From positions 558,001 to 622,000 of the forward strand of contig NZ_CP071795.1 in NCBI RefSeq assembly GCF_017498485.1: a DNA stretch of 64,000 nt, given 5' to 3'. Under the pieces are notes generated by a model. It was not told where the DNA came from, did no database searches, and saw only the letters and a list, made by a program, of their open reading frames with translations. Below are positions 8,152-17,068 of the stretch, piece after piece (the first letter of the stretch is position 1; each line of letters begins with the position of its first letter). Position numbers and translations under genes: made by a program. Origin of the DNA: Polaribacter batillariae (GTDB lineage: Bacteria; Bacteroidota; Bacteroidia; Flavobacteriales; Flavobacteriaceae).

Positions 8152-8882
8152 TATTGCTTTACAATATCTAAAAGTTCTACTTCGAATATTAAAGTAGAAA
8201 ATGGCTTAATGTTTTCGCCTTTTTGTTGCGCTCCATAAGCTAACTCTTGAGGAATAAAAAACTTGTATTTAGAACCAACTTTCATCAATTGTAAACCTTC
8301 TGTCCAACCTTTAATTACTTGATTTAAATTAAATTCCGAAGGTTTTCCTCTATCTACAGAACTATCGAAAACTTTACCTTCTAAATTGGTTCCATGGTAA
8401 TGTACTTTTACTCTAGTTTTTGCTGATGCTGGTTTTTCTCCTGTGCCTTCTTTCAAAACAATATACTGTAAACCACTATCTGTAGTTATTACACCCTCTT
8501 TTGTTTTGTTTTCTGCTAAAAAGTCTTCTCCTGCTTTTTTATTGTCTGCAAATTTAACTGCTGCTTCTTTTGCTGCTTTTTCTTGCTGCTCTTTCATTTG
8601 AGCCATTTGCTTTTTTCTTAAATAAGTATTTATAATATTTTGAACGTCTTTTGCTTCAATTAATAAATTTGTAGAATCTACTCCGTTTAAATATCCTTGA
8701 ATAAATGCATCTTTATTTACTTCTTTTAAATTTGCTTTAAATTGATTCGCCAAGTTTAAACCAATGGCATAACTTACAGAATCGATTTCTTTTTCTAAGG
8801 TTTTAACTTCTTTTATTTGTTTTCCGCAAGAAAACATTGTTACTGTAAGAGTTACTGCTGCTAAAATTTTTATTACTTTCAT
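8151..8882 (-). CDS. FKBP-type peptidyl-prolyl isomerase lipoprotein (FkpA/Mip-like)
   Basis: A 243-residue protein with signal and lipobox (TVTMFSCGKQ, Cys about residue 19), an N-terminal helical dimerisation region of the FKBP_N type with a coiled-coil-like KEQQEKAAKEAA stretch, and a C-terminal FKBP domain (about 130-243) with VKVHYHGTNLEGKVFDSS, VIKGWTEGLQLMKVGSK and IPQELAYGAQ. It catalyses proline isomerisation in the periplasm. It sits between gldI and the cyclophilin-FKBP gene, with short or overlapping junctions, so co-transcription is likely. Confidence 0.93.
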   Translation of the reverse strand: MKVIKILAAVTLTVTMFSCGKQIKEVKTLEKEIDSVSYAIGLNLANQFKANLKEVNKDAFIQGYLNGVDSTNLLIEAKDVQNIINTYLRKKQMAQMKEQQEKAAKEAAVKFADNKKAGEDFLAENKTKEGVITTDSGLQYIVLKEGTGEKPASAKTRVKVHYHGTNLEGKVFDSSVDRGKPSEFNLNQVIKGWTEGLQLMKVGSKYKFFIPQELAYGAQQKGENIKPFSTLIFEVELLDIVKQ

Positions 8883-8898
8883 TTTTAATTTAATTAAT

Positions 8899-9438
8899 TT
8901 AATTTATATTTAATAACGTTACTGTACTTTTTATACTTTTATTAATTCCTATTTTGTTTCCATCTCCAGAAATGCCAAATGCATTATAAGATGGAACGAC
9001 AAATGTAATGGTTTCTCCGATTTTCATCAACTTTATTCCCTTTTGTATTCCAGAAATAAAATCTTCTTTATCTACGTGATAGTTTTTAACCCCTAATTCT
9101 TCTTTACTGTAGATTATTGAATCGTTTAAACTGCGAATATCGTATTCTATAACTGCAATGTCTCCTGCTTTGGGGGTTGGTTTATCTTCTTCGATTTTTT
9201 TTACATAGGTGTACCAAAATCCATTTAAAGAGTTTGTATAGGTATGGGTAGAATCTTTTTGTATTAATTGTTCGATTTTTTCTTCTTCTACCTTGTTTAA
9301 TTGTCTAGATTCTTCAATTGTTTTTTGAAAAATGGTTGTAGATGGTTTCGGATCGATGGGTTTTCTTGGTTTCGATTTAGAACAAGCTCCTAAAATAACC
9401 CCACAAAGTAAAAGCATTTTAATTTTCATAAGACGCAT
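8899..9438 (-). CDS. gldI: Gliding motility-associated peptidyl-prolyl isomerase GldI
   Basis: A 179-residue lipoprotein (GVILGACSKS lipobox) with a C-terminal FKBP-type domain: AVIEYDIRSLNDSIIYS, GIQKGIKLMKIGETITFVVPSYNAFGI. Length, lipobox and order after a DHH phosphoesterase match GldI of flavobacteria, which is needed for gliding and probably helps fold Gld/Spr machinery. Several FKBP active-site residues differ from active isomerases. The start could be the ATG at 9438 or at 9429; both overlap the end of the upstream gene (stop at 9419). Confidence 0.88.
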   Translation of the reverse strand: MRLMKIKMLLLCGVILGACSKSKPRKPIDPKPSTTIFQKTIEESRQLNKVEEEKIEQLIQKDSTHTYTNSLNGFWYTYVKKIEEDKPTPKAGDIAVIEYDIRSLNDSIIYSKEELGVKNYHVDKEDFISGIQKGIKLMKIGETITFVVPSYNAFGISGDGNKIGINKSIKSTVTLLNIN

Positions 9439-10447
9439 TTAATTCTTCTTTGTATTTAGGTAACAATAATGTAAATTTTGTAACGGTTTCTGCCATATTT
9501 AAATACGATTTTCCACCAGCTGCATTGTCGTGCCCACCACCTTCGAAATGGTTTCGCGAAAATTTATTTACAGAGAAATTTCCTTTCGAACGAAACGAAA
9601 TTTTAATAATATTTTGTTCTGCATCTTCAATAAAAATAGCTGCAAAAATAATTCCTTTTAAAGAAAGTGCATAATTTACAACGCCTTCTGTATCTCCTTT
9701 TTGGAAATCGAAACGTTTCTTTTCTTCATTTGTTAAGGTAATATAAGCGGTTTTATACGATGGTAAAATCTGTAAATTACTTAATGCTTTTCCTAGTAAT
9801 AACAATCTATTATACGAATTAGAATCATATACATTGTTGTGTATTCGATCATTTTCTGCTCCTTTATCAATTAAATCGGCTATAATTCTGTGTGTTTTAC
9901 TAGTTGTAGAACGAAATCGAAAAGAACCAGTATCTGTCATAATACCAGTGTACAAACAAGTAGCAATATCTTTGTCTATAAGTTCCAAATCGTTGTTCAT
10001 TTCAATAAATTGATATACCATTTGGCAAGTAGAACATATGGTTATGTCTGAATACATGTATTTTACATCATCAGGTTGTTGATGATGATCTATCATCGCA
10101 AAATCATTTGGATATTTCTCTAACGTATTTTGCATATCGCAACCAACTCTATGTAACGCATTAAAGTCTAATAGAAAAATAATATCCGAATTATTAATGG
10201 CTCTTTGCGATTGTGAGTTTTGCCAATCGAAACGATATACATCTTTAGAACCTGGTAACCAATGTAAAAAATCTGGATATTCATTAGGAACAACAACAGT
10301 GGGGTTATGGCCTTTCTTTGTAAAATATTGATGCAAAGCTAATGTAGAACCCATCGCGTCTCCATCTGGATTTCTGTGTCCTATTAGTACAATATTTCTT
10401 GGTTTTGCAAGAAATGTTTTTAATTCGTCTAAACCTTTTAAAATCAT
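9419..10447 (-). CDS. DHH/DHHA1 phosphoesterase (NrnA-like oligoribonuclease / pAp phosphatase)
   Basis: A 342-residue cytoplasmic protein with the DHH-family motifs: IGHRNPDGDAMGS (residues about 22-34), IIFLLDFNALHRVG and MIDHHQQPDDV, plus a C-terminal DHHA1 RNA-binding part with NHFEGGGHDNAAGG. NrnA-type enzymes degrade 2-5 nt RNA and dephosphorylate 3'-phosphoadenosine 5'-phosphate. It is first in the minus-strand run with gldI and the isomerases, and diverges from ndk. Confidence 0.9.
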   Translation of the reverse strand: MILKGLDELKTFLAKPRNIVLIGHRNPDGDAMGSTLALHQYFTKKGHNPTVVVPNEYPDFLHWLPGSKDVYRFDWQNSQSQRAINNSDIIFLLDFNALHRVGCDMQNTLEKYPNDFAMIDHHQQPDDVKYMYSDITICSTCQMVYQFIEMNNDLELIDKDIATCLYTGIMTDTGSFRFRSTTSKTHRIIADLIDKGAENDRIHNNVYDSNSYNRLLLLGKALSNLQILPSYKTAYITLTNEEKKRFDFQKGDTEGVVNYALSLKGIIFAAIFIEDAEQNIIKISFRSKGNFSVNKFSRNHFEGGGHDNAAGGKSYLNMAETVTKFTLLLPKYKEELNASYEN

Positions 10448-10563
10448 AGTTTGCGAAGATACAATTTAATCGTATTTCAAGAAATTATTTTTATTCTCAT
10501 TTACAAATCATTTTTTACGCGAATAATTAATAAACCAACCCATAAATACAAGATTTTAGACAC

Positions 10564-10593
10564 TTGTTTTTTACAATAAAAGCCGTACTTTTG
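10564..10593 (+). promoter_or_regulatory. Bacteroidetes-type promoter of ndk
   Basis: TTG at 10564-10566 (-33) and TACTTTTG at 10586-10593 (-7, exact TAnnTTTG) are separated by 19 bases and lie 21 bases before the ndk ATG. Confidence 0.75.
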
Positions 10594-10614
10594 CCGAAAA
10601 TTAAAAAAAACAGA

Positions 10615-11034
10615 ATGGCAACAAATAGAACATTTACAATGATTAAGCCAGATGGTGTAGAAAACGGACACACTGGAGCAATCTTAGAAAAAATTAATGC
10701 AGCAGGTTTTAGAATTGTAGCTTTAAAAAAGACGCAAATGACAAAAGCAGATGCTGAAACTTTTTATGCAGTACATAAAGAGCGTCCGTTTTTTGGAGAA
10801 TTAGTAGAGTTTATGACTCGTGGACCAATTGTAGCTGCAATCTTAGAAAAAGAAAATGCGGTAGAAGATTTTAGAACTTTAATTGGTGCTACCAATCCTG
10901 CTGATGCTGCTGAAGGAACCATTAGAAAAATGTATGCAACTTCTATGGGAGAAAATGCTGTACATGGTTCAGATTCTGATAAAAATGCTGTAATCGAAGG
11001 AAATTTCCATTTTTCTGGAAGAGAGCAATTTTAA
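10615..11034 (+). CDS. ndk: Nucleoside-diphosphate kinase
   Basis: The protein from ATG 10615 is 139 residues, the normal Ndk length. It starts [18 protein letters not shown] and carries the active-site segment [16 protein letters not shown] with the phospho-accepting His. It makes NTPs from NDPs using ATP. An in-frame upstream start at 10564 would include the promoter, so 10615 is preferred. It is transcribed alone and followed by a terminator hairpin. Confidence 0.97.
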   Translation: MATNRTFTMIKPDGVENGHTGAILEKINAAGFRIVALKKTQMTKADAETFYAVHKERPFFGELVEFMTRGPIVAAILEKENAVEDFRTLIGATNPADAAEGTIRKMYATSMGENAVHGSDSDKNAVIEGNFHFSGREQF

Positions 11035-11087
11035 AAATGAATTAAATTTAAGAATTTTAGCAATTCTTAGTCTAAAATATATTTGGT

Positions 11088-11120
11088 AAAAACTCACAAT
11101 GCAAGTTGTGAGTTTTTTTT
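11088..11120 (+). terminator. Rho-independent terminator after ndk
   Basis: AAAACTCACAA pairs with TTGTGAGTTTT around a six-base loop and ends in a run of T. It lies about 55 bases after the ndk stop. Confidence 0.85.
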
Positions 11121-11164
11121 GTTGAAATTCTTTATTTTAATGGTTGAAAATGTTTGGTAAAATT

Positions 11165-11214
11165 CCTGCAAGGTTTAAAAAAAACGTCCTGCAAGGTTTC
11201 TAAAACCTTGTAGG
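11165..11214. repeat. Short palindromic repeat CCTGCAAGGTTT / AAACCTTGTAGG (one partial, one full copy)
   Basis: A half copy at 11165-11176 is followed by a full copy at 11188-11214, with arms CCTGCAAGGTTT and AAACCTTGTAGG. Other copies: 11663-11689, 43878-43906, 44043-44070, 44241-44265 and 56319-56346. All are intergenic, close to gene ends, and could act as hairpin terminators or REP-like elements. Confidence 0.8.
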
Positions 11215-11251
11215 TATAAATAACAATTAAGAATTAAAAATTAAACTTAAA

Positions 11252-11642
11252 TGTCATTTCAAACTTGTAATGTCATTTCGACCTTGTGGAGAAATCTTAC
11301 AATACAAAGATTCCTCAATTTCGCTATCACTCCACTCGGAATGACAAAAAAATGTCATTCCAAACTTGTAATGTCATTTCGACCTTGTGGAGAAATCTTA
11401 CAATACAAAGATTCCTCGGTTTCGCTATGGCTTCACTCGGAATGACAAAATAATGTCATTTCAAACTTGTAATGTCATTTCGACCTTGTGGAGAAATCTT
11501 ACAATACAAAGATTCCTCGGTTTTACTATCACTTCACTCGGAATGACAAAACAATGTCATTCTAAACTTGTAATGTCATTTCGACCTTGCGGAGAAATCT
11601 CTTCATGCAAAGACTCCTCTATCACTTCATTCGGAATGACAT
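11252..11642. repeat. Tandem array of four ~101-bp palindromic repeats (TGTCATTTCGACC family)
   Basis: Units begin near 11252, 11353, 11453 and 11555. Each has a lead TGTCATTTCAAACTTGTAA followed by an imperfect palindrome running from TGTCATTTCGACC through GGAGAAATCTT and AAGATTCCTC to CACTCGGAATGACA. Open frames across the array are translation of repeat DNA, not genes. The 11035-11822 interval holds only the ndk terminator, the CCTGCAAGG palindromes and this array. The same family recurs at 43957-44031, 44119-44231 and 61752-62276. Confidence 0.9.
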
Positions 11643-11662
11643 TCTAAACGATTATTAAAGCT

Positions 11663-11689
11663 CCTGCAAGGTTTCTAAAACCTTGTAGG
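11663..11689. repeat. CCTGCAAGG palindrome, further copy
   Basis: Full copy of the palindrome seen at 11188-11214, just after the tandem array. Confidence 0.8.
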
Positions 11690-11822
11690 TACAATTCAGT
11701 CAAAAAAAAATCATAGGATATTCAAAATAATTTTATTGTTAAAATAAACGCTCAATTATTATCGAGCGTTTTCTATTTTGTATATTGTTCCCTATTATAA
11801 AAATTTAGACAAACTTACAATA

Positions 11823-14800
11823 ATGAAAAAACTAATCATACTGCTTTTTTTATGCAGCACCTCTCTCCTCTTTTCACAAGAGTTTTCTATGGATTTGGCA
11901 AAAGATATGAAACCCAGAAATATTGGCCCTGGAGGCATGTCTGGACGTGTAACTTCCATCGATGTTGTAGCATCTAACCCAGAAATTATGTACGTTGGAA
12001 CAGCTTCTGGTGGAATCTGGAAATCTACTTCTGGGGGCGTTAAATGGAAACCCATTTTCGAAAAAGAATTAACCGCTTCTATTGGTGCAGTTGCCATACA
12101 GCAATCGAACCCAAGTGTCATTTGGGCAGGAACAGGAGAAGGAAATCCGAGAAATAGTTTAAATGGTGGTTTCGGAATTTACAAATCTTTAGATGCCGGA
12201 AAAACGTGGAAAGCAATGGGTCTAGAAAAAACACGCCATATTCATAGAGTTATTATAGATCCTACAAACCCCAATGTGGTTTATGTTGGTGCTATTGGTT
12301 CTCCTTGGGGCGAACACAAAGAGCGTGGAGTTTATAAAACTACTGATGGTGGAAAAACTTGGAAACAAATACTCTTTACAAACATTCGATCTGGAGCAGC
12401 AGATTTAATTATGGATCCAAAAAATCCGAATAAAATAATCGCAGCTATGTGGGAGCACAAACGCGATCCTTGGTTTTTTAAATCTGGTGGCGAAGGAAGT
12501 GGATTGTATATTACACACGATGGTGGAGATCATTGGAAAAAAATTACCGAAAAAGAAGGTTTTCCTAAAGGAGAATTGGGCAGAATTGGAGTTGCTATTG
12601 CACCTAGTGAACAAAACATTATTTACGCTTTGGTCGAAGCAAAAAAAAATGCATTGTATAAAAGTGAAGATGGTGGTTTTAAATGGAAAAAAATAAACGA
12701 TAAACCCGGTATTGGAAACCGCCCATTTTATTATTCAGAAATTTATGTAGATCCACAAAACGAAAACAGAGTATATACTATTTTTACTTACGTAAACGTT
12801 TCGCAAGATGGTGGCAAAAACTTTAAGCAATTAATGCCTGCTTATGGTGTAGATAATGGAGTGCATCCAGACCATCATGCATGGTGGATTCATCCAAATA
12901 ACGGAAAATTTATGATTGATGGAAATGATGGAGGTTTAAATATTACCAAAGATGGTGGCAAATCTTGGCGTTTTATAGGAAACATTCCTGTCGCACAATT
13001 TTATCATATTAATGTAGATAACGAATTTCCGTATAACGTTTATGGGGGAATGCAAGACAATGGCTCCTGGAGAGGTCCCGCTTATGTATGGAAGGCTCAA
13101 GGAATTCGTAATTCGTATTGGCAAGAAATTAGTTTTGGCGATGGTTTTGATGTTGTTCCAGATAAAGATGATTCTAGATATGGATGGACGATGAGCCAGC
13201 AAGGTTATGTTTCGCGTTTCGATTATTTAACAGGAAATAATTACGGGGTGCAACCAACCCATAAAGACCCAAATGTAAAATTACGTTTCAATTGGAATGC
13301 TGCTATAAATATCGATCCTTTTGATCATTCAACGTTATACTTCGGAAGCCAGTTTGTGCATAAATCGACCGATAAAGGGTTAACCTGGACGGTTATTTCG
13401 CCAGATTTATCGACCAACAATCCAGAAAAATTAAAACAAAGCGAAAGTGGTGGTTTAACGATGGATGCAACTGGTGCCGAAAACCATTGTACCATTTTAG
13501 TAATTGAACCAACACCTTTAGAAAAAGATGTTTTATGGGCTGCTACTGATGATGGTCAAGTTCATATTACAAAAAATGGAGGCAAATCTTGGACAAACGT
13601 TGCCAAAAACATTAAAGGTTTGCCAGAATTTAGTTGGATTACTCAAATAAAAGCATCCAATAAAAACAAAGGCGAAGCACTTTTAGTTGCCAATGATTAT
13701 AGACGTTTTAACTACACTCCTTACGCCTATAGAACCAAAAACTACGGAAAAACTTGGGAGCGTATTGTTGATGAAAATGATGTGCAAAGTTATACACTTT
13801 GTATTATTGAAGATCCAGAAAATAAAAATCTACTATTTTTAGGAACAGATGATGGTTTATACATTTCTATTGATGCAGGAAATAAATGGATCAAATGGAC
13901 TAATGGTTTCCCTACAGTTCCTGTAAAAGACTTAATAATTCACCCAAGAGAACACGATTTAGTAATCGGAACTTTTGGGCGTGCAGCATGGGTTTTAGAT
14001 GATATTCGTCCCTTAAGAGCTATCGCAAAACAAAGTTTTAATGCTAAAAAGTTACACTTATTTCAACCACCAACTGCATACCAAGCAGCATCTCAACAAC
14101 CAACAGGAAGTAGATTTGGAGCAGATGCAATGTATCAAGGAGAAAACAGAAAAAGAGGCGCAATGATTTCTTATTATATCGATAAACCTGAAGTAAATAA
14201 GAAAGAAAAAAGAGACAAGAAACGAGATAAGAAAGACGATAATGTCATTTCGAGCGAAGCCGAGAAATCTAATAATGTTAAATTCGACTCCATTAAATTA
14301 GAAATTTTTGATGGTGCTCGTCAAATTAGAACACTAAAATTTAAAGCACCAAAAGAAAGTGGCATTCATAAAACTACTTGGTTTTTAAGAGAAAAAGGCG
14401 TTGCTAGAGCTTCCCGAAAAATTAACAAATCGAAAAGAGAACCTGCAGGAGTAAGTGTAAAACCAGGAACGTATCGTTTAAAAATGACCTATGGAAATGA
14501 AGTTTCTGAACAAAATATTAAAGTTGAATTCGACCCGAGGTTACAAATTTCCGAAACAGCCATCAACCAAAAATACAATGCGAGTAAAGCATTAGAAAAA
14601 TATCAAGAAAAAATCGCAAATGTTGTAGAACAATTAGTAGAAAGTAAAAATACAGCAACTTCTATAAAAACAAATTTATCAAAAGAAGACAAAAAGAAAT
14701 ACAAAGAAGAAATAAAAGCATCTACAGAAATCATAAAAAAAATTGATACTTTAATTTCTAAATTCTTAGGTTCTATTGATAAAAGACAAGGAATTACCAG

Positions 14801-15038
14801 AAACCCAGAAGTTACCGTAAATCAACGTTTTTACAAAGCAAGTAGTTATATTCGTTCTCGATTTGGAGAGCAAACTTCAACAGAAACTGTTCTAATGCAT
14901 CAATTTAAAGAAGAATTTAAAAAAGTAGTAAGCGAAACCAATGCCTTTTTTAATAACAATTGGCAAAAATATAAATCAGCAACCGAAAACATTAAAATTT
15001 CTCCTTTCAAGGAAACTAAAATATATTCAACAAACTAA
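11823..15038 (+). CDS. Large secreted BNR/sortilin (VPS10)-type beta-propeller protein
   Basis: From ATG 11823 the protein is 1071 residues with a clear Sec signal (MKKLIILLFLCSTSLLFSQ). The first ~750 residues have many BNR/sortilin-like repeats with patterns such as GIWKSTSGGVKWKP, GIYKSLDAGKTWKAM, VYKTTDGGKTWKQ and ITKDGGKSWRF, so two propellers are likely. The C-terminal ~300 residues are Lys-rich with a helical segment. Such proteins are often annotated as glycosyl hydrolases, without proof. Around residues 806-817 (14241-14273) the protein is coded by an inserted palindromic repeat. It is probably the first gene of an operon with the three that follow (4-40 bp gaps). Confidence 0.87.
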   Translation: MKKLIILLFLCSTSLLFSQEFSMDLAKDMKPRNIGPGGMSGRVTSIDVVASNPEIMYVGTASGGIWKSTSGGVKWKPIFEKELTASIGAVAIQQSNPSVIWAGTGEGNPRNSLNGGFGIYKSLDAGKTWKAMGLEKTRHIHRVIIDPTNPNVVYVGAIGSPWGEHKERGVYKTTDGGKTWKQILFTNIRSGAADLIMDPKNPNKIIAAMWEHKRDPWFFKSGGEGSGLYITHDGGDHWKKITEKEGFPKGELGRIGVAIAPSEQNIIYALVEAKKNALYKSEDGGFKWKKINDKPGIGNRPFYYSEIYVDPQNENRVYTIFTYVNVSQDGGKNFKQLMPAYGVDNGVHPDHHAWWIHPNNGKFMIDGNDGGLNITKDGGKSWRFIGNIPVAQFYHINVDNEFPYNVYGGMQDNGSWRGPAYVWKAQGIRNSYWQEISFGDGFDVVPDKDDSRYGWTMSQQGYVSRFDYLTGNNYGVQPTHKDPNVKLRFNWNAAINIDPFDHSTLYFGSQFVHKSTDKGLTWTVISPDLSTNNPEKLKQSESGGLTMDATGAENHCTILVIEPTPLEKDVLWAATDDGQVHITKNGGKSWTNVAKNIKGLPEFSWITQIKASNKNKGEALLVANDYRRFNYTPYAYRTKNYGKTWERIVDENDVQSYTLCIIEDPENKNLLFLGTDDGLYISIDAGNKWIKWTNGFPTVPVKDLIIHPREHDLVIGTFGRAAWVLDDIRPLRAIAKQSFNAKKLHLFQPPTAYQAASQQPTGSRFGADAMYQGENRKRGAMISYYIDKPEVNKKEKRDKKRDKKDDNVISSEAEKSNNVKFDSIKLEIFDGARQIRTLKFKAPKESGIHKTTWFLREKGVARASRKINKSKREPAGVSVKPGTYRLKMTYGNEVSEQNIKVEFDPRLQISETAINQKYNASKALEKYQEKIANVVEQLVESKNTATSIKTNLSKEDKKKYKEEIKASTEIIKKIDTLISKFLGSIDKRQGITRNPEVTVNQRFYKASSYIRSRFGEQTSTETVLMHQFKEEFKKVVSETNAFFNNNWQKYKSATENIKISPFKETKIYSTN

Positions 15039-15041
15039 AAT

Positions 15042-15722
15042 ATGCGTAAAATAATTATTGTATTGTGTTTGAGTTTTATAGCGTATAAAACTCAGGCACA
15101 AAAACTGGCCGAAAATCAATTAGGAGCTTGGTATATGTATAATGGTTCTCATAAATTATCAGAAAAATATTCTTTAAAAACGATGGCACACTTTAGATAT
15201 TACGAACTTGCCAGTGAGTTTCAACAAGAAATTTATAGATTAGGTCTTAATTATACTTTTACCCCAAAAACCAATGTAACTTTAGGGCTTAGTTACGCTA
15301 CAGGAGACTTGGCGTACGATACTTCTTCTGCAAATTTATATGAGTATCGTTTTTATGAAGATTTAAATTTAAATTCGAAATGGGGTAAATTTAATGCCAA
15401 ACATCGTGTTAGGCTCGAACAACGTTTTATTCATAAAAATATCGTAATAGATGAGTTTCAAAATTGGATTCGTTACGACTTAAATATTAGCTATCCATTT
15501 TCTAAAACTTGGAGTGTATATGCTTTTAATGAAATATTTTTAAATTTAAATAGATCTAAAAGATTTGTTCAAAACTGGACAGGCGCTGGATTCTTACACA
15601 AATTAAACAACAATATTAAATTAAAAATGGGGTATTTTCAAATTAAACTTCCAACTAAAGTTTTAAAAAGGGTACAATTAGGTATTATTTTAAACACCAA
15701 TTTTTCTAAAAAAACAAACTAA
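15042..15722 (+). CDS. DUF2490 family outer-membrane beta-barrel-like protein
   Basis: A 226-residue protein with a signal peptide ending near TQAQ, then alternating amphipathic strands (GAWYMYNGSHKLSEKY, TNVTLGLSYATGDL, HRVRLEQRFI, VQLGIILNTNF) typical of the DUF2490 family, thought to be small outer-membrane barrels. Function is unknown. It follows the BNR gene by 3 bases and precedes the DUF819 transporter by 2, so the three are surely co-transcribed. A paralogue is at 47530-48210. Confidence 0.83.
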   Translation: MRKIIIVLCLSFIAYKTQAQKLAENQLGAWYMYNGSHKLSEKYSLKTMAHFRYYELASEFQQEIYRLGLNYTFTPKTNVTLGLSYATGDLAYDTSSANLYEYRFYEDLNLNSKWGKFNAKHRVRLEQRFIHKNIVIDEFQNWIRYDLNISYPFSKTWSVYAFNEIFLNLNRSKRFVQNWTGAGFLHKLNNNIKLKMGYFQIKLPTKVLKRVQLGIILNTNFSKKTN

Positions 15723-15724
15723 TT

Positions 15725-17029
15725 ATGAAACCCATTTTTACAAACGACGCCATTGTTTTTGGCATTTTAATGCTCTCTTTAGGGTTTGTTTTTTATACCG
15801 AAAGTATAAAAACTGGTTTTTGGCCGAAGTTTTACAAAATTGTTCCAGGTTTATTTATGGCGTACTTTTTACCTGCTGTTTTTACCACAATTGGCATTAT
15901 TGCTCCAGAATGGGAAACCACGAGAGCAACAGGAGAAATTGTAAGTGGTGGCTCGCAACTATATTTTATTGCAAGTCGTTTTTTATTACCAGCTGCATTG
16001 GTTTTAATGACTTTAAGTATCGACTTAAAAGCTATTTTTAACTTGGGTTCTAAAGCATTAATTATGTTTTTTACAGGAACTGTAGGCATAATTATTGGTG
16101 GCCCTCTTGCCATTCTTTTAATTTCTATATGCTCTCCAGAAACGGTTGGAGGTGCTGGTTTCGATGCAGTTTGGAGAGGACTTTCTACCTTAGCAGGAAG
16201 TTGGATTGGTGGTGGAGCAAACCAAACTGCCATGTTAGAAATTTACAAATACAATCCTGCAAAATACGGAGGAATGGTTTTTGTAGATATTGTAATAGCC
16301 AATGTTTGGATGGCTGTTTTACTAATAGGAATTGGTAGAAAAAACAAAATTAACAAATGGTTAAAAGCCGACACTACTGCAATTGAAGAACTGAAAGAAA
16401 AAGTGTCTTCTTTTGCACGAAAAGTAAAAAGAAATCCAACTTTAACAGATTTAATGATTATGCTCGCCATCGCCTTTGGAACTGTAGGTTTTGGGCATTT
16501 TTCTGCAAAATACTTAGGAACATTCTTTGGCGATTTTGTAGCCTCTATGGATTCGCAAACTTGGCGAAATATCTTTTCGTTTTTAGGCTCGAGTTTTTTC
16601 TGGTTAATTAGCATTTCTACAATTGTAGCAATTTTGTTATCATATACAAAAGCAAAAAATTACGAAGGTGCAGGTGCTAGTAAATTAGGGAGTGTTTTTA
16701 TTTACATTTTAGTGGCAACAATTGGTATGAAAATGGATTTAAAAATGATTTTTGACAATCCGGGTTTAATTGCCATTGGTTTCGTTTGGATGAGCATTCA
16801 TGCAGGATTGCTCGTCTTAATTGCCAAACTAATTAGAGCACCTTATTTCTTTTTAGCGGTTGGAAGTCAAGCAAACGTTGGGGGTGCAGCTTCTGCCCCA
16901 ATTGTAGCACAAGCTTTTCATCCTTCTTTGGCGACTGTAGGGGTTTTATTAGCCGTTTTTGGATATGCAATTGGAACAGTTGGTGCAATTTTATGTACAA
17001 TTTTAATGGAATTAGTTGCAAACATTTAA
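15725..17029 (+). CDS. DUF819 family membrane protein (YjcL-like transporter)
   Basis: A 434-residue polytopic inner-membrane protein with about ten to twelve hydrophobic segments. The motif GSWIGGGANQTAML (about residue 158) and the later GSQANVGGAASAPIVAQAF are hallmarks of DUF819, whose two inverted halves resemble anion or amino-acid exporters. The substrate is unknown. It is the third gene of the BNR - DUF2490 - DUF819 set. Confidence 0.87.
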   Translation: MKPIFTNDAIVFGILMLSLGFVFYTESIKTGFWPKFYKIVPGLFMAYFLPAVFTTIGIIAPEWETTRATGEIVSGGSQLYFIASRFLLPAALVLMTLSIDLKAIFNLGSKALIMFFTGTVGIIIGGPLAILLISICSPETVGGAGFDAVWRGLSTLAGSWIGGGANQTAMLEIYKYNPAKYGGMVFVDIVIANVWMAVLLIGIGRKNKINKWLKADTTAIEELKEKVSSFARKVKRNPTLTDLMIMLAIAFGTVGFGHFSAKYLGTFFGDFVASMDSQTWRNIFSFLGSSFFWLISISTIVAILLSYTKAKNYEGAGASKLGSVFIYILVATIGMKMDLKMIFDNPGLIAIGFVWMSIHAGLLVLIAKLIRAPYFFLAVGSQANVGGAASAPIVAQAFHPSLATVGVLLAVFGYAIGTVGAILCTILMELVANI

Positions 17030-17068
17030 AAAAATAAAGCATCTTTGCAATCGCAAAATTTTAATATT

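Noticed and set aside
10564..10614. Upstream start of ndk at 10564
   Set aside because: It would overlap the -33/-7 promoter, and the 17 extra residues are not typical of Ndk.
11251..11647. Overlapping open frames of 64 and 86 codons
   Set aside because: They are translations of the tandem palindromic repeats and recur with each unit; no protein-like composition.
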